The translations under genes were made by a program, and so were the position numbers. 28,722 nt of DNA from Nymphaea colorata (Eukaryota > Streptophyta > Magnoliopsida > Nymphaeales > Nymphaeaceae). Positions within the stretch are counted from its first letter, which is position 1; the number at the start of each line of letters is the position of its first letter. Shown one piece after another: positions 10,917 through 18,956 of the stretch. The notes beneath the pieces were generated by a model. It was given only the letters and a program-made list of their open reading frames with translations. It did not search any database and was not told the origin of the DNA. The stretch covers positions 1 to 28,722 of the forward strand of contig NW_022204627.1 in NCBI RefSeq assembly GCF_008831285.2, given 5' to 3'.

Positions 10917-11173
10917 TTCTAAATTATAATCACTCAAACTGACCCCACCCACCACCCTCCCTTTTGCGTCCATTCCACCCCCTTGTAATAAGTATGCTAA
11001 TTAGTTCAAGTTCCCCCACGCTTAAAGTTTTCGCACTGGCTCCACCGCAGTGCAGGGAGTTTTGGTAGCAAGAGTTCCAGACGGTACGCTTGGGGTGATC
11101 TAGGTGGGAGATTTCAGGAAAATGGTGAAGGAATGGGTGGGGATCGAAGTGGATGATCAAATCCTAATAAAAA
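10917..11173. promoter_or_regulatory. divergent intergenic region
   Basis: Spacer between the minus-strand FAM135-like start (10916) and the plus-strand start at 11174. It carries TATAAT toward the left gene (10924-10930), CCCCACCCACCACCC (10942-10956; G-rich on the left gene's strand), GGGTGGGG (about 11135) toward the right gene, and CCTAATAAAAA just before ATG 11174. A minus-strand frame of 76 residues exists here but ends before the FAM135 start and has no support. Confidence 0.5.
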
Positions 11174-12052
11174 ATGGCCAGTAAATCGCAAAGCCGCCTG
11201 CCACGCCCTTCAAATCGCTGCAAATCACTCCAAGACCACCCTCCTTGTGGTAGCGAGACTGAAAGAGAAAGCTTTACCCAAGAGGAACGAAAAAAGGAGA
11301 AAGCAGTTAGGGAAATGCTGCAAGCATTGGATGGAGCATCGAAAGAGCCTGGGAAAGAGAGAGGCACAGCAGTACCTGCAACAAGTGAGAGAGAAGCTGA
11401 TCTTTACTTTATAGGGAGGACAGTCGACGCCATCGTAGCCACTTTCATCAAATCTCTCCACCTTCCCAATAGCGAGCTCCTTTCATCGACCACCCCAAAC
11501 TCAAGTTCATTCTGCAGAAGGTATCATCTGGCAACCAACTGCTCCACAAAGTGAAAATTCCTATTTAGATACTCTCTACAGGATAAAGACGTCAAAGCAG
11601 CACTGATCGATCTTCCCTCCTAAACAAAGATAAAAAGACCAAAATCCACCATCATCCAGGAGCAATTGAATGGATTGCTTCGCTCGGCTATGGGCGAGAC
11701 TAGGCAGTGAAGGCACTGTAGATCTCCAAAAATGACTTATAGACGCTCTTTACCTCCTCTACAACCGCCAAGTGGACAGCTACAGCCAGTAGCACGAAGC
11801 AGGCAGCAAGATGAATGCAGTGAAGCAATACCTGTATATCTTCGAATGGCTGAAGCAGGACCAGCCTTCAACCATAACTCTGCTCTACCACTCTCCATAG
11901 TATCTGGAAGTCTACCTGAACTCCCTAAAATACACCCACCCACTACTTTGAAGGTAAATCCTCCTAACGTAGTTGATGCTCCGCTGGAGAGCTTTATCGG
12001 CAGGATGGTAGAGCAGTTATACGGTTCTATCGGGATGAGGGTGAAGAGGTGA
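11174..12052 (+). CDS. hypothetical protein, helical
   Basis: Not recognised. It starts MASKSQSRLPRPSNRCK with a basic low-complexity head, then a charged helix (TQEERKKEKAVREMLQALDG), and then hydrophobic helical segments (LIDALYLLYNRQVDSYSQ, VKQYLYIFEWLKQDQPST, LLYHSPEYLEVYLNSLKY) that resemble a helical-repeat or VHS/ENTH-like fold without a clear match. TAG codons read Glu in these segments. Two candidate introns (11551-11568 and 11954-11972) and about three one-base shifts are needed. The end at TGA 12050 follows ESFIGRMVEQLYGSIGMRVK. The next gene starts 35 nt downstream on the same strand. Confidence 0.55.
11551..11568 (+). other. 18-nt intron (candidate)
   Basis: GTGAAAATTCCTATTTAG with the A at -6. 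Shorter than the usual 20 nt; the AAAA run may have lost bases. Support is pattern plus change of reading frame only. Confidence 0.4.
11954..11972 (+). other. 19-nt intron (candidate)
   Basis: GTAAATCCTCCTAACGTAG with the A at -6. It lies between the helical part and the C-terminal segment DAPLESFIGRMVEQLYG. Confidence 0.5.
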
Positions 12053-12076
12053 TGATGGTTATATGCGCTTAATAAG

Positions 12077-12085
12077 TATAAATAT
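12077..12085 (+). promoter_or_regulatory. TATAAATAT box
   Basis: TATAAATAT ends 2 nt before the ATG at 12088, in an otherwise GC-balanced context. Confidence 0.45.
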
Positions 12086-12087
12086 TG

Positions 12088-13905
12088 ATGCGATAGGAGG
12101 GGGAGTGCATCACCGTCCTCACCGTCCTCGGAAAAAAATACAAAATCGACGAAGAAATAGTATGCACGGTCCGCTCTTTGCTATTCAGGTCGCTGAGCTC
12201 AAACAGTAGCTGTGGAAGCTGTCAGGCATCGAGCCATAGAGCAGCATCTGATCATCAATGGAGCCCTCTGCAAAGATCCGCAAGCGGCACTGCTAGAATA
12301 TGGGCTCAATCCGGTATGCATTCTTGCGTAGAAAGTGGACGGAGAAGAGGAATAGCCAAAGCACAATCATTAGACCAGGAAATGCTGCCACCATCATGCA
12401 CACAATCACATCCACAACCACTCCTACTTGATCCACTTCGAGCCCTTCCTCACCAAGGAGGAAGCAGAGAAGTACAGAAGATAGCTGGAAAACTCATACT
12501 CCAGGTAGGCAGTCCACCAAATCATGAACATGATGAGCATCAGCGAGGAACTGGCCATCAGAGCAATCAGGGCATGCCGCAACGACATCTCCGACGCCAT
12601 CGACTTCCTCTCCCTCGAGTTCTAAGGCCAGAATACCAGGAAACCGCCATAGAGAACAAACCCATAATGATGCTCCCAACGAGCAGACCTTCCTCATGGC
12701 CTACGTGGAACAGCAGCAACTGAAGGAACACACGCCAGCAACAAAAAAGCATACACCCTGTTCGTGGCCTCACTGAAGGAAAGGTCGCCGATCGTCTATG
12801 AGGTCGCTTCTCCCTAACCTAGATGTTCATCCGCAATAAGACTTCTTGGAGAAATACCTTTTCTAGCGCAGGGACGCTCCTCCTGTATAAACTCTCACCA
12901 GGAGCAGCAGCAATAGCAAGAGCTGCATTCCTAGCCTAGGGTAAGCTTCATTCGTGAGGAAAGAGAGGCATGGTGAGGAGACTGATGGGTTTGGCTTGCC
13001 CAGAGTGGACGCCGAGTATAGGCTGAAGGCAGCCGGCAATAACATCCTCCTCGCTGAGCACCAGCTAATCGAGGAGGAGCCAGAGGTTAACGATGAGCAG
13101 CTCATCGCCATGCTGCCAGCAGAGACCTGCTAATTTATCGTAAAGATCTTCTTCCAGAGTCCGCCTGGGACCCCTTGAAGGCGAAGCTGCAGAAAATGCA
13201 TGTGTTTTGGCTAGGGATCTGGTGGTACGCCTACTGAACAAGCATTTTCCTCGTATTTACGTACATAAGGGGTAAGATAGGAACTCGTTCATAACGTATG
13301 GATGATCTTTCCCCTCCTGCTCGGAGTGCCTTAAGCGAAATCGAATACGTTAGACTCAGAGGAGACAAGCCAAGCCATAAACTGCGAATCCGTACAGTGC
13401 AATAAAGGGAAAAGATAAACAAATACTACATGAACTTGGTGGACAGGCAGGCATTGGATGTCTTCGTAAGTTTGGGCGCGGATGCTGGACTGGCAGAGAG
13501 GGCGCTAAGAGCAACAGCAAATCTCTGCCACCTCACTTCCAATACATCCTAGCGGGCAAGATAGCAGTCTACGTCTAAGCCTGGACGCAAACCGAGGACA
13601 GCTAGCTGAAGATCATCCATTCCTACATGACCAGCTACATGAGATACTTCATCTCAGACAGGGCAGAATTCTAACTGCAAGTGGCAGCTTTAGCGTAACA
13701 TAACCCTCAAGTATATGCCTGCTTCCTCAAGTACGAGGGCATCCACGAGGCCTACTGGCATATGTCAATCCCCAGCAACCATCCAGCTGCGAGAAAACGG
13801 GATAGGCTCTCCATGAGGATGCTGCTGATGCAGATGCGCAACATAAGGGCCTTCTACGAGTGGGGATACAAGAGCCTCATGCTCGTCTCCTCTTCCTTCA
13901 GATGA
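12088..13905 (+). CDS. ubiquitin-like/UBA domain protein
   Basis: The first 80 or so residues look like a ubiquitin fold: ECITVLTVLGKKYKIDEE, then VAELKQELWKLSGIEPE, then QHLIINGALCKDPQAALLEY and a hydrophobic end strand. UBA-like helices follow: SISEELAIRAIRACRNDISD with AIDFLSLEF (about 12535-12625) and ALDVFVSLGADAGLAERALR (about 13450). N-terminal Ubl plus several UBA domains is the layout of NUB1 (NEDD8 ultimate buster) and of proteasome shuttle proteins, so a role in delivering ubiquitin- or NEDD8-tagged proteins is a reasonable inference. The last 110 residues (HNPQVYACFLKYEGIHEAYW onward) are not recognised. TAR reads Glu throughout. There are several one-base shifts and one candidate intron (13261-13280). 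It converges with the phosphatase gene, with stops 29 nt apart. Confidence 0.6.
13261..13280 (+). other. 20-nt intron (candidate)
   Basis: GTACATAAGGGGTAAGATAG with the A at -6. Removal leads from NKHFPRIY toward ELVHNV and, after a probable one-base loss, MDDLSPPARSALSEIEYVRL. Confidence 0.5.
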
Positions 13906-13934
13906 TGATGATCAGAAGTATACAAAATCAGTAT

Positions 13935-15205
13935 TCAAAGGTAAAGTTCCTTCACCAGCTCCTCCACATCGCTGAACCGCCAGTAGTCTTTCAGCTTGAA
14001 CGCCTTCCGGTTGCTCTCCCTCACGTCGCCCTTCAGCGAGAATAGTACTGCTTGAGCGCCTTGAGCTCGTAGTCGTGGTACCCTAGTAGTAGGGGAGGAT
14101 GGGATGCCGTTGTCGATTTGGAAGCTGTAGGAGTAGGCAGCGTTGTCCACCAGCACCACCCTTGAAAGGTCACGGTTGATAAGTCTGAGGTCCTTGACGT
14201 AGTAGCCCTCCTCGATGTATACGCAATGGTGACGATAGAGGCGATGCTGGATGAACTAACGACGTGGATCTAGGTAGTCAATCACAGCATTAGCGTAGCA
14301 CTAGTGGCTTGCTGTGAATACCATCAGCTAGAAATGCTGGGAAAGCTACGCCAGCAGCTACCTTGCGCCTGGTCGGATGTTAAGAGGGCTACCATGAAAC
14401 CACCCCCGTGGAAACGCACAGGGATCTCGACTTCATGCGGTTCCGTGAGCTCCTAGAAGCAGTGCACCAAGGTTTCATCGAGATCAAAACACAGTCAGCT
14501 TATCTACGTTGTGGGATTTTACCTTTGTATTTGTCCTTCTGTGGGAGGGAAAGGGGGCGCTTTCGGGCTGGTTGGAAGGATATGCGTAGTTGGCGAGCAG
14601 CTGCAGGAAGTAGAGCGAGCTGAAGAGGTGCTCGCGGATGGGCGAATCAGGGATCAGGTGCTGCTTCACCACCTCGGCAACGTAGTAGTTGGAGGCACTG
14701 CGAGGAGAATAGGGATCCTCAAGGGGGGTAATGGCTCGCTTCGGTTCCTCAAAATGGGTGACCATTTGCTTGATCAGCATCGCATTTTCCTCCTCATCCT
14801 CTACCAGTATGTTGCTTCTCCTTTCGCCTTCGGTTTGGCCTTCTCTTGCGCCGGCTCTCCTCTCACCCTGAGTGGCGAATTGTGCTCCGGCCTGCGTTGG
14901 CGCATGAAGAAGAGCTGTCTGCGGTTGAAGCTGGTCTATAGGGGCTTGCGCTGGTCCACCTTGGGACTGTACTTGATGAGATTTTGGGCGTTTTGAAGCG
15001 GAGTCTTTTTTAGGGAAATGAAACGGTTGAACTTCGGACTGTTTATCAGGTTGTGAACTTCACCCTTCAGCCGGTTGTAGTCGTTATCACGATTAATGAT
15101 GTAATTTTATCGAAGTCGCAATTGTTGGCTGGAGGTGGCTTTGTGGAGTAGCCCGTTTCGCTCCGCAGTGGGAGGCTTAGCGGTAAGGAGGCGATTGGCT
15201 TACAT
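13935..15205 (-). CDS. SCP/NIF-type (CTD small phosphatase-like) phosphatase
   Basis: HAD-fold serine phosphatase of the FCP1/SCP family. Catalytic DxDxT motif: TVFDLDETLVHC (about 14475). Further family blocks: VFTASHECYANAVIDYLDP and EFIQHRLYRHHCVYIEEGYY (14220-14320), KDLRLINRDLSRVVLVDN and SYSFQIDNGIPI (14110-14210), and a C-terminal SDVEELVKEL. SCP enzymes act on the RNA polymerase II CTD or similar phosphoproteins. The roughly 230-residue N-terminal extension is basic and low complexity, as in CTDSPL2-like proteins. ATG 15205 is followed at once by TAA (Glu); TAAT-rich DNA lies upstream. One extra T in the TTTT run at 14486-14489 breaks the frame inside the catalytic block, and others occur near 14800 and 14070. 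Stop TGA 13935. Confidence 0.85.
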
Positions 15206-15413
15206 GCAGGCAGTGGAATTATTATCCGCGAGGTCAGATTATAGGGAAGAACAGACGAACAATAACTCAAACCAATCCCATATTTCGATCTTCCAAAAAC
15301 ACAATAAAACTTATCACCGCTAAAACGCACCAAAAAGACCCGCCTACATGGCCAAACTCAACCTGATCACAGGGTGGGTGGTAGTGAGAGTATGATATAT
15401 GGATGGTGAGTGA

Positions 15414-16049
15414 TCAGTTGATTTCTCCCTTGCAGTTGGGACACACCTTCTGCTGTGTGCACCACATGCGGACGCAGTCGTAGTGGAAGAAGTGCTTGCA
15501 GCCGAGACGCACGCAGGGCTGGCCGCCCTCGAACTCCTCCCTGCAGATCGAACAACTAAATTAAACGCAAGATACTCCTCCTGAATACCCAAGTCGTTCT
15601 CGTAGTCGAAACGGTCCAACTGCTAGAACTTGTGAGAAGAAGACCCTTCGAAACAGAACCGATCTTCTACTACAACTACAGCAACTCCTGCATAGGCAAA
15701 TTCTACCTCGTAGGTCATGTTATCGATGTCGACGTCGTCCCCCTCGTCCTCGTAGACCATCTCTCCCAGTTGTTCGCGCAATGCTCTGAAGTGTCCCTCA
15801 GTTGCCGCACAATCGGGTTGTCGAGGCCCTTGCTCTTCTTGATTTCCTCTTTGAGTTCCGCGATGCGTTCCTCCTTCTCCTGGGCGGCCTGCAGCAATGC
15901 CTTTCTCTGTTGCTCGAGAGTTGCGATGCGTTGCTCATTGAATGCGAGTCTCTAGATGCAATGATCGGTACCTGTTGTTCAGCTTCTATCTTCTTGGCGA
16001 GGGAGAGATGCTAATTCTCGTTGTTGGCAGTCTTCTTATGGGACATCAT
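15414..16049 (-). CDS. RING-H2 E3 ubiquitin ligase, BIG BROTHER-like
   Basis: The C-terminal RING-H2 (15414-15560) reads CSICREEF, then [19 protein letters not shown] and CPNCKGEI, with all eight ligands in C3H2C3 order. Upstream, [20 protein letters not shown] (three TAG codons read as Glu) matches the conserved segment preceding the RING in BIG BROTHER/RNF-type ligases (YEELLELGERIG). The N-terminal half is a coiled coil ([20 protein letters not shown]). Three tiny introns (15952-15971, 15688-15706, 15556-15575) and one T loss near 15788 explain all frame changes. It starts at ATG 16049. The protein would transfer ubiquitin in the cytosol; the substrate is unknown. Confidence 0.85.
15556..15575 (-). 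other. 20-nt intron in RING gene
   Basis: Coding strand GTATCTTGCGTTTAATTTAG. Removal joins NDLGIQED to [11 protein letters not shown], placing the first two RING cysteines in frame. Confidence 0.9.
15688..15706 (-). other. 19-nt intron in RING gene
   Basis: Coding strand GTAGAATTTGCCTATGCAG. Removal joins DIDNMTYE to ELLELEEKIG, the conserved YEELL block. Possibly 20 nt with one T lost. Confidence 0.8.
15952..15971 (-). other. 20-nt intron in RING gene
   Basis: Coding strand GTACCGATCATTGCATCTAG. Removal joins KKIEAEQQ to [15 protein letters not shown] in frame. Confidence 0.8.
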
Positions 16050-16098
16050 GTCTAACTGATGGAATAATAATTAAATGATGAAGTGAAGGGAATAGTGA

Positions 16099-16966
16099 TC
16101 AGTTCAAATACGCAGCCGCCCCACGCGCGGATCCCCTCGGCGCCGCCCTGGCTGTACAGCATCACCCGCTTCAAACGCTGCTAAAACTCTAAGGAGAACT
16201 AAAGGTACCTTAACGCTTCGGATTGCCAGTCGATAGGTAGATCTAACGGTGTCCCTATGCCTACTCTGCAATTGCTGGTGCAGCTTCGGCTGGGTTTGCC
16301 TGCTCTCCGTCGGAGGCCTTGCCTTGCTCTTCCGCATGCTACGCTAGGCCTGCTTTTTGCGCTACGCCCACCCGAAGAAGGGAGTGCTCTCTATCCCCAC
16401 GCCGAGGAAGCGCTTGAGGTGGGCGAGGGGCTCCTGACCGCGCTGCTTGCCCTCCTGGAAGACCTCCAAAAGGCGTTCCCCCTTGAGCGTGGCGAAGGCG
16501 GAGTGGTCGCGCTAGTTTCTGCTGCGGTGGGGCAGTTCGTGGCTGGGCTCGTAGCTGGTCTTGCTGAACTCCTTCTTGCCCTTGGGCTGGTCCTGCTGCA
16601 GCTGGCAGGAACGCCGTCCCCCCCTCAGGCGGAACACGTTTCTGCGCTGGAGCAGCTACTGTAGTTGCCGAAGGTCGTTGCGGAAGACTAGCACTCGACT
16701 GCGTGCTTCCTGCGTATGTTGTTCGAGCATTAGTCTGGCTTCTGCTGGGTCATTCTCTGCGCCCAAATAATGTTGGAGGTGCGCTTCTGCATATTTCTTC
16801 GATAGATAGAAATCCTTATCGGAGCGATCCTACTTCCAAAGGAGAGTACTCTGAGGATGCGAGCCAGCGGCACGTCCCACTCCGCCACCTTCTCCTGCCG
16901 CTGCTACAACTCACGCTTTATCTGGTTTATCTGCCGGTCGATCTCGAACAACTACTACGACTTCAT
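16099..16966 (-). CDS. hypothetical coiled-coil/basic protein
   Basis: Not recognised. ATG 16966 sits directly behind TATAAT. It begins MKSEELFEIDRQINQIKREL (TAG TAG read as Glu-Glu), a coiled coil. It continues after a one-base shift near 16840 as a long open frame with AEARLMLEQHTQEARSRVLV, TSYEPSHELPHRSRN, and HSAFATLKGERLLEVFQEGK then LAHLKRFLGVGIESTPFFGW. Its C-terminus passes a candidate intron (16189-16208) into EEFEQRLKRVMLYSQGGAEG. The stop is uncertain: TGA at 16099 or 16104 depending on one further G indel. It lies about 50 nt upstream of the RING gene start on the same strand. Confidence 0.6.
16189..16208 (-). other. 20-nt intron (candidate)
   Basis: Coding strand GTACCTTTAGTTCTCCTTAG. 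Length and ends fit, but it is the only candidate with C instead of A at position 15. Removal joins STGNPKRE to EFEQRLKRVM. Confidence 0.5.
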
Positions 16967-17042
16967 ATTATATGCGCCCAACACCCAACCACAGGCGGAA
17001 GCATAACTTATAGGAATGATGATATGGTCGCAGATGAGATGA

Positions 17043-17681
17043 TCATTTCTTGGTGTGCACGTTTTCCCAATAGTCCTTCAGCTCCTTGGAGTCCAGCTTC
17101 GGCTTCATGGTTGCTGCTCCCTTCTGCCAGCCGGCGGGACACACCTCTCCGTGCTTTGCTGCGTATTGGAAGCCCTGAGTCGGTTGATTTTTACCTCGAG
17201 GAGACGAAGATACTCGTCGACGTTTCTGCCGACTGAGAGGTCGTTGACGCTGATGTGCCTGACGATCTGGTTGTCGTCGATGAGGAAAGTACCCCTCAGG
17301 GCGAGACCAGCTCGTTGAGGACACCGTACCTGTCGGCAATTTCCTTCTTCACGTCGGCCAGCAGAGGGATGTCAATGGGCCCCAATCCTCCGTTGGACCT
17401 GGGATCGAGAGTCCACCTTCTGTGGACGAAGTGAGAGTCGATGGAGCAGCCGACGACCTCGCAGTTGTTCTGCCTGAAGTGCTTGGCCTTGTTGCTGAAC
17501 TCCACGATTTCGGTGGGGCAGACGAAGGTGAAGTCGAGGGGTAGAAGAAGAGCAGCAGCCACTTCTTGTGGTAGTTCTCCAGAGAGAGCTCCTTGAACTC
17601 GTTGGAGGAGGAAAGCCAGGCCTGCGCCTTGAAGTGGGGAGCCACCTTGCCGATCGCCGCACGGATCACCTGAGAAGCCAT
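17043..17681 (-). CDS. typical 2-Cys peroxiredoxin
   Basis: Thiol peroxidase reducing H2O2 and organic peroxides, normally recycled by thioredoxin. The peroxidatic motif [11 protein letters not shown] (about 17520) and the resolving motif HGEVCPAGW (about 17140) are both present, with [11 protein letters not shown] and [20 protein letters not shown] between. The length of about 199 residues is normal and the ending VHTKK is usual for cytosolic forms; there is no targeting sequence. One 20-nt intron (17175-17194) is needed. Two frame breaks exist relative to the family: one missing C in the CCCC run at 17538-17541 (FFYP to LDFTF) and one missing base near 17300 (NELV to ALRGTF). Start ATG 17681 follows AATATATCTT. 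Confidence 0.93.
17175..17194 (-). other. 20-nt intron in peroxiredoxin
   Basis: Coding strand GTAAAAATCAACCGACTCAG. Removal joins DEYLRLLE to [16 protein letters not shown] exactly where the family has LVQAFQ. Confidence 0.93.
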
Positions 17682-17847
17682 AAGATATATTAGTCAAATA
17701 CCCTAAAAATCATGAATTTAACATACCACCCACCCACCTATCGCCACCTCACATATATCCCCACCCAAAAATACCCAACAGACGCATAGGGATCGCTGCA
17801 TCCACTTGGGGTAAGATTTTCTGATGGGTGCCTGATATATTGTTTTA
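17682..17847. promoter_or_regulatory. divergent intergenic region
   Basis: Between peroxiredoxin (-) and small Tim (+). It contains CCACCCACCCACC (17727-17739; G-rich on the peroxiredoxin strand) and, for the right gene, GATGGGTG (17823-17830) followed by GATATATTG (17834-17842) close to ATG 17848. Confidence 0.45.
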
Positions 17848-18108
17848 ATGTAGAAATACACAGACTCTACAATAGGCGAAACGGTCTCTCCGGGCCTCTA
17901 CTCGCAGGCCTAGATTTTCGAGCTCTAGAGTCTATAGAAGATGAAGCACGCAGTGGACCTGAGCATCCTGTGCAACCGCGTGTGCTTCCGCGACTACAAG
18001 GGACCCATGACCGAACAGTAGGGCGAATGCCACTCCAAGTGCTTCGACAACTTCTACGCCGCCCTCCTCTTCTGCCAGAACAAGTTCTACACAGAAATCA
18101 ATAAATGA
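17848..18108 (+). CDS. small Tim (Tim8/9/10/13-type) intermembrane-space chaperone
   Basis: An intact 86-residue protein with twin CX3C motifs (CNRVC and CHSKC) separated by 14 residues, flanked by helices. This is the signature of the small Tim hexamer subunits that carry hydrophobic precursors across the mitochondrial intermembrane space. ATG is followed immediately by TAG (Glu). In MTEQ-TAG-GECHSKC (TAG at 18019-18021) the TAG aligns with the conserved Glu three residues before the third cysteine in most small Tims. Which subtype it is cannot be told. TGA stop at 18106. No intron or frame break. Confidence 0.85.
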
Positions 18109-18180
18109 ATGCGCCACTAATCCCACTTCAACATATCACCCACCCCCTATCACCCATCACCCATCATCACAGTTTGACAA

Positions 18181-18844
18181 TCACGAAGGAGACACCTGCT
18201 CGACGATGTACTCCACCTGGCCCAGCAAGTCGTTGGCCTGCTCGTTTTGGCGCTGCAGTTCCTCGTGCGCCTCGACCGCCCACCCCTCAAGCTCCACTCC
18301 AGCTTGTTCGCCTTCTCCACCTGTCCGCGCAGTTCCTCGTTGAATTCCTGGAGCAGTTTCCTCTCGCCTGCAGGTAGAGGAAGGGCTCCTGGATGCGTTA
18401 GAGCTCGCGAAGGTAGTGGTGGTGGTCTTCCAGGTATTGGGCCAGTCTGCTTCCTGGTCGGCGATGACCGTCCTCAAGCTGCATCGATAAAACCCTACGC
18501 GTGCACTTATCCCCTCCACTTCTCTGCCTCCTGGGCCACTCTTTCTTCCAGCTCTGTTTCCAGTTGTGCGATGCGGATGTTCTTGTGGGTAAGGGCATGT
18601 GAGCGCTAGCGGGAAAAGGCTTCCAAATCCTTGTTCTTTTCTCTGAGGGAGCGCAGTTCTGCTTCCAGGTGGTTCAGCCTTTCCTCCTGCTTCCTCTTAA
18701 TCTCTCTCTGCGTACATTCTGGATGTGGGCCCTTTCCAGGGAGCGTTCCAGTTCGAGAATGATGTTGTTCTTGATCTGCGTGACGGTTTCTAGTTCCTTC
18801 CTGAGCAGGTCGTGCTCGCGCTGCGCCGATTCGGAGTGGGACAT
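18181..18844 (-). CDS. coiled-coil protein
   Basis: Almost the whole product is heptad-rich helix: MSHSESAQREHDLLRKELET, EERLNHLEAELRSLREKNKD, LAQYLEDHHHYLRELERIQE, EFNEELRGQVEKANKLEWSL and HEELQRQNEQANDLLGQVEY. There are no other domains. TAG/TAA read Glu. A 20-nt intron at 18479-18498 and one-base shifts near 18708, 18440, 18370 and 18290 are required. A ciliary or centriolar structural role is possible from composition only. Stop TGA 18181; convergent with the small Tim gene, spacer about 72 nt of CACCC-rich DNA. Confidence 0.65.
18479..18498 (-). other. 20-nt intron (probable)
   Basis: Coding strand GTAGGGTTTTATCGATGCAG with the A at position 15. Removal gives KWRGEVHALRTVIADQEADW. Confidence 0.7.
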
Positions 18845-18956
18845 TTGAATGCGGTATGATATCGATTATGCAAAAAGTTCAAATCATCCACCAAGATATG
18901 AGAGGGCGGATGGTGATAGGCCTCTGTGGATGCTATAAATTGTTATGTAATAAAGA

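Noticed and set aside
10930-11160. 76-residue minus-strand frame upstream of the FAM135-like start
   Set aside because: No recognisable motif, lies in the divergent promoter region and contains the G-rich and TATA-like elements; likely chance.
14486-14489. Euplotes-style +1 programmed frameshift in the phosphatase gene
   Set aside because: Other breaks in the window need the opposite direction and lie in homopolymers, and the site lacks the AAA-TAR context of Euplotes; sequencing error is simpler. Kept only as a test in findings.
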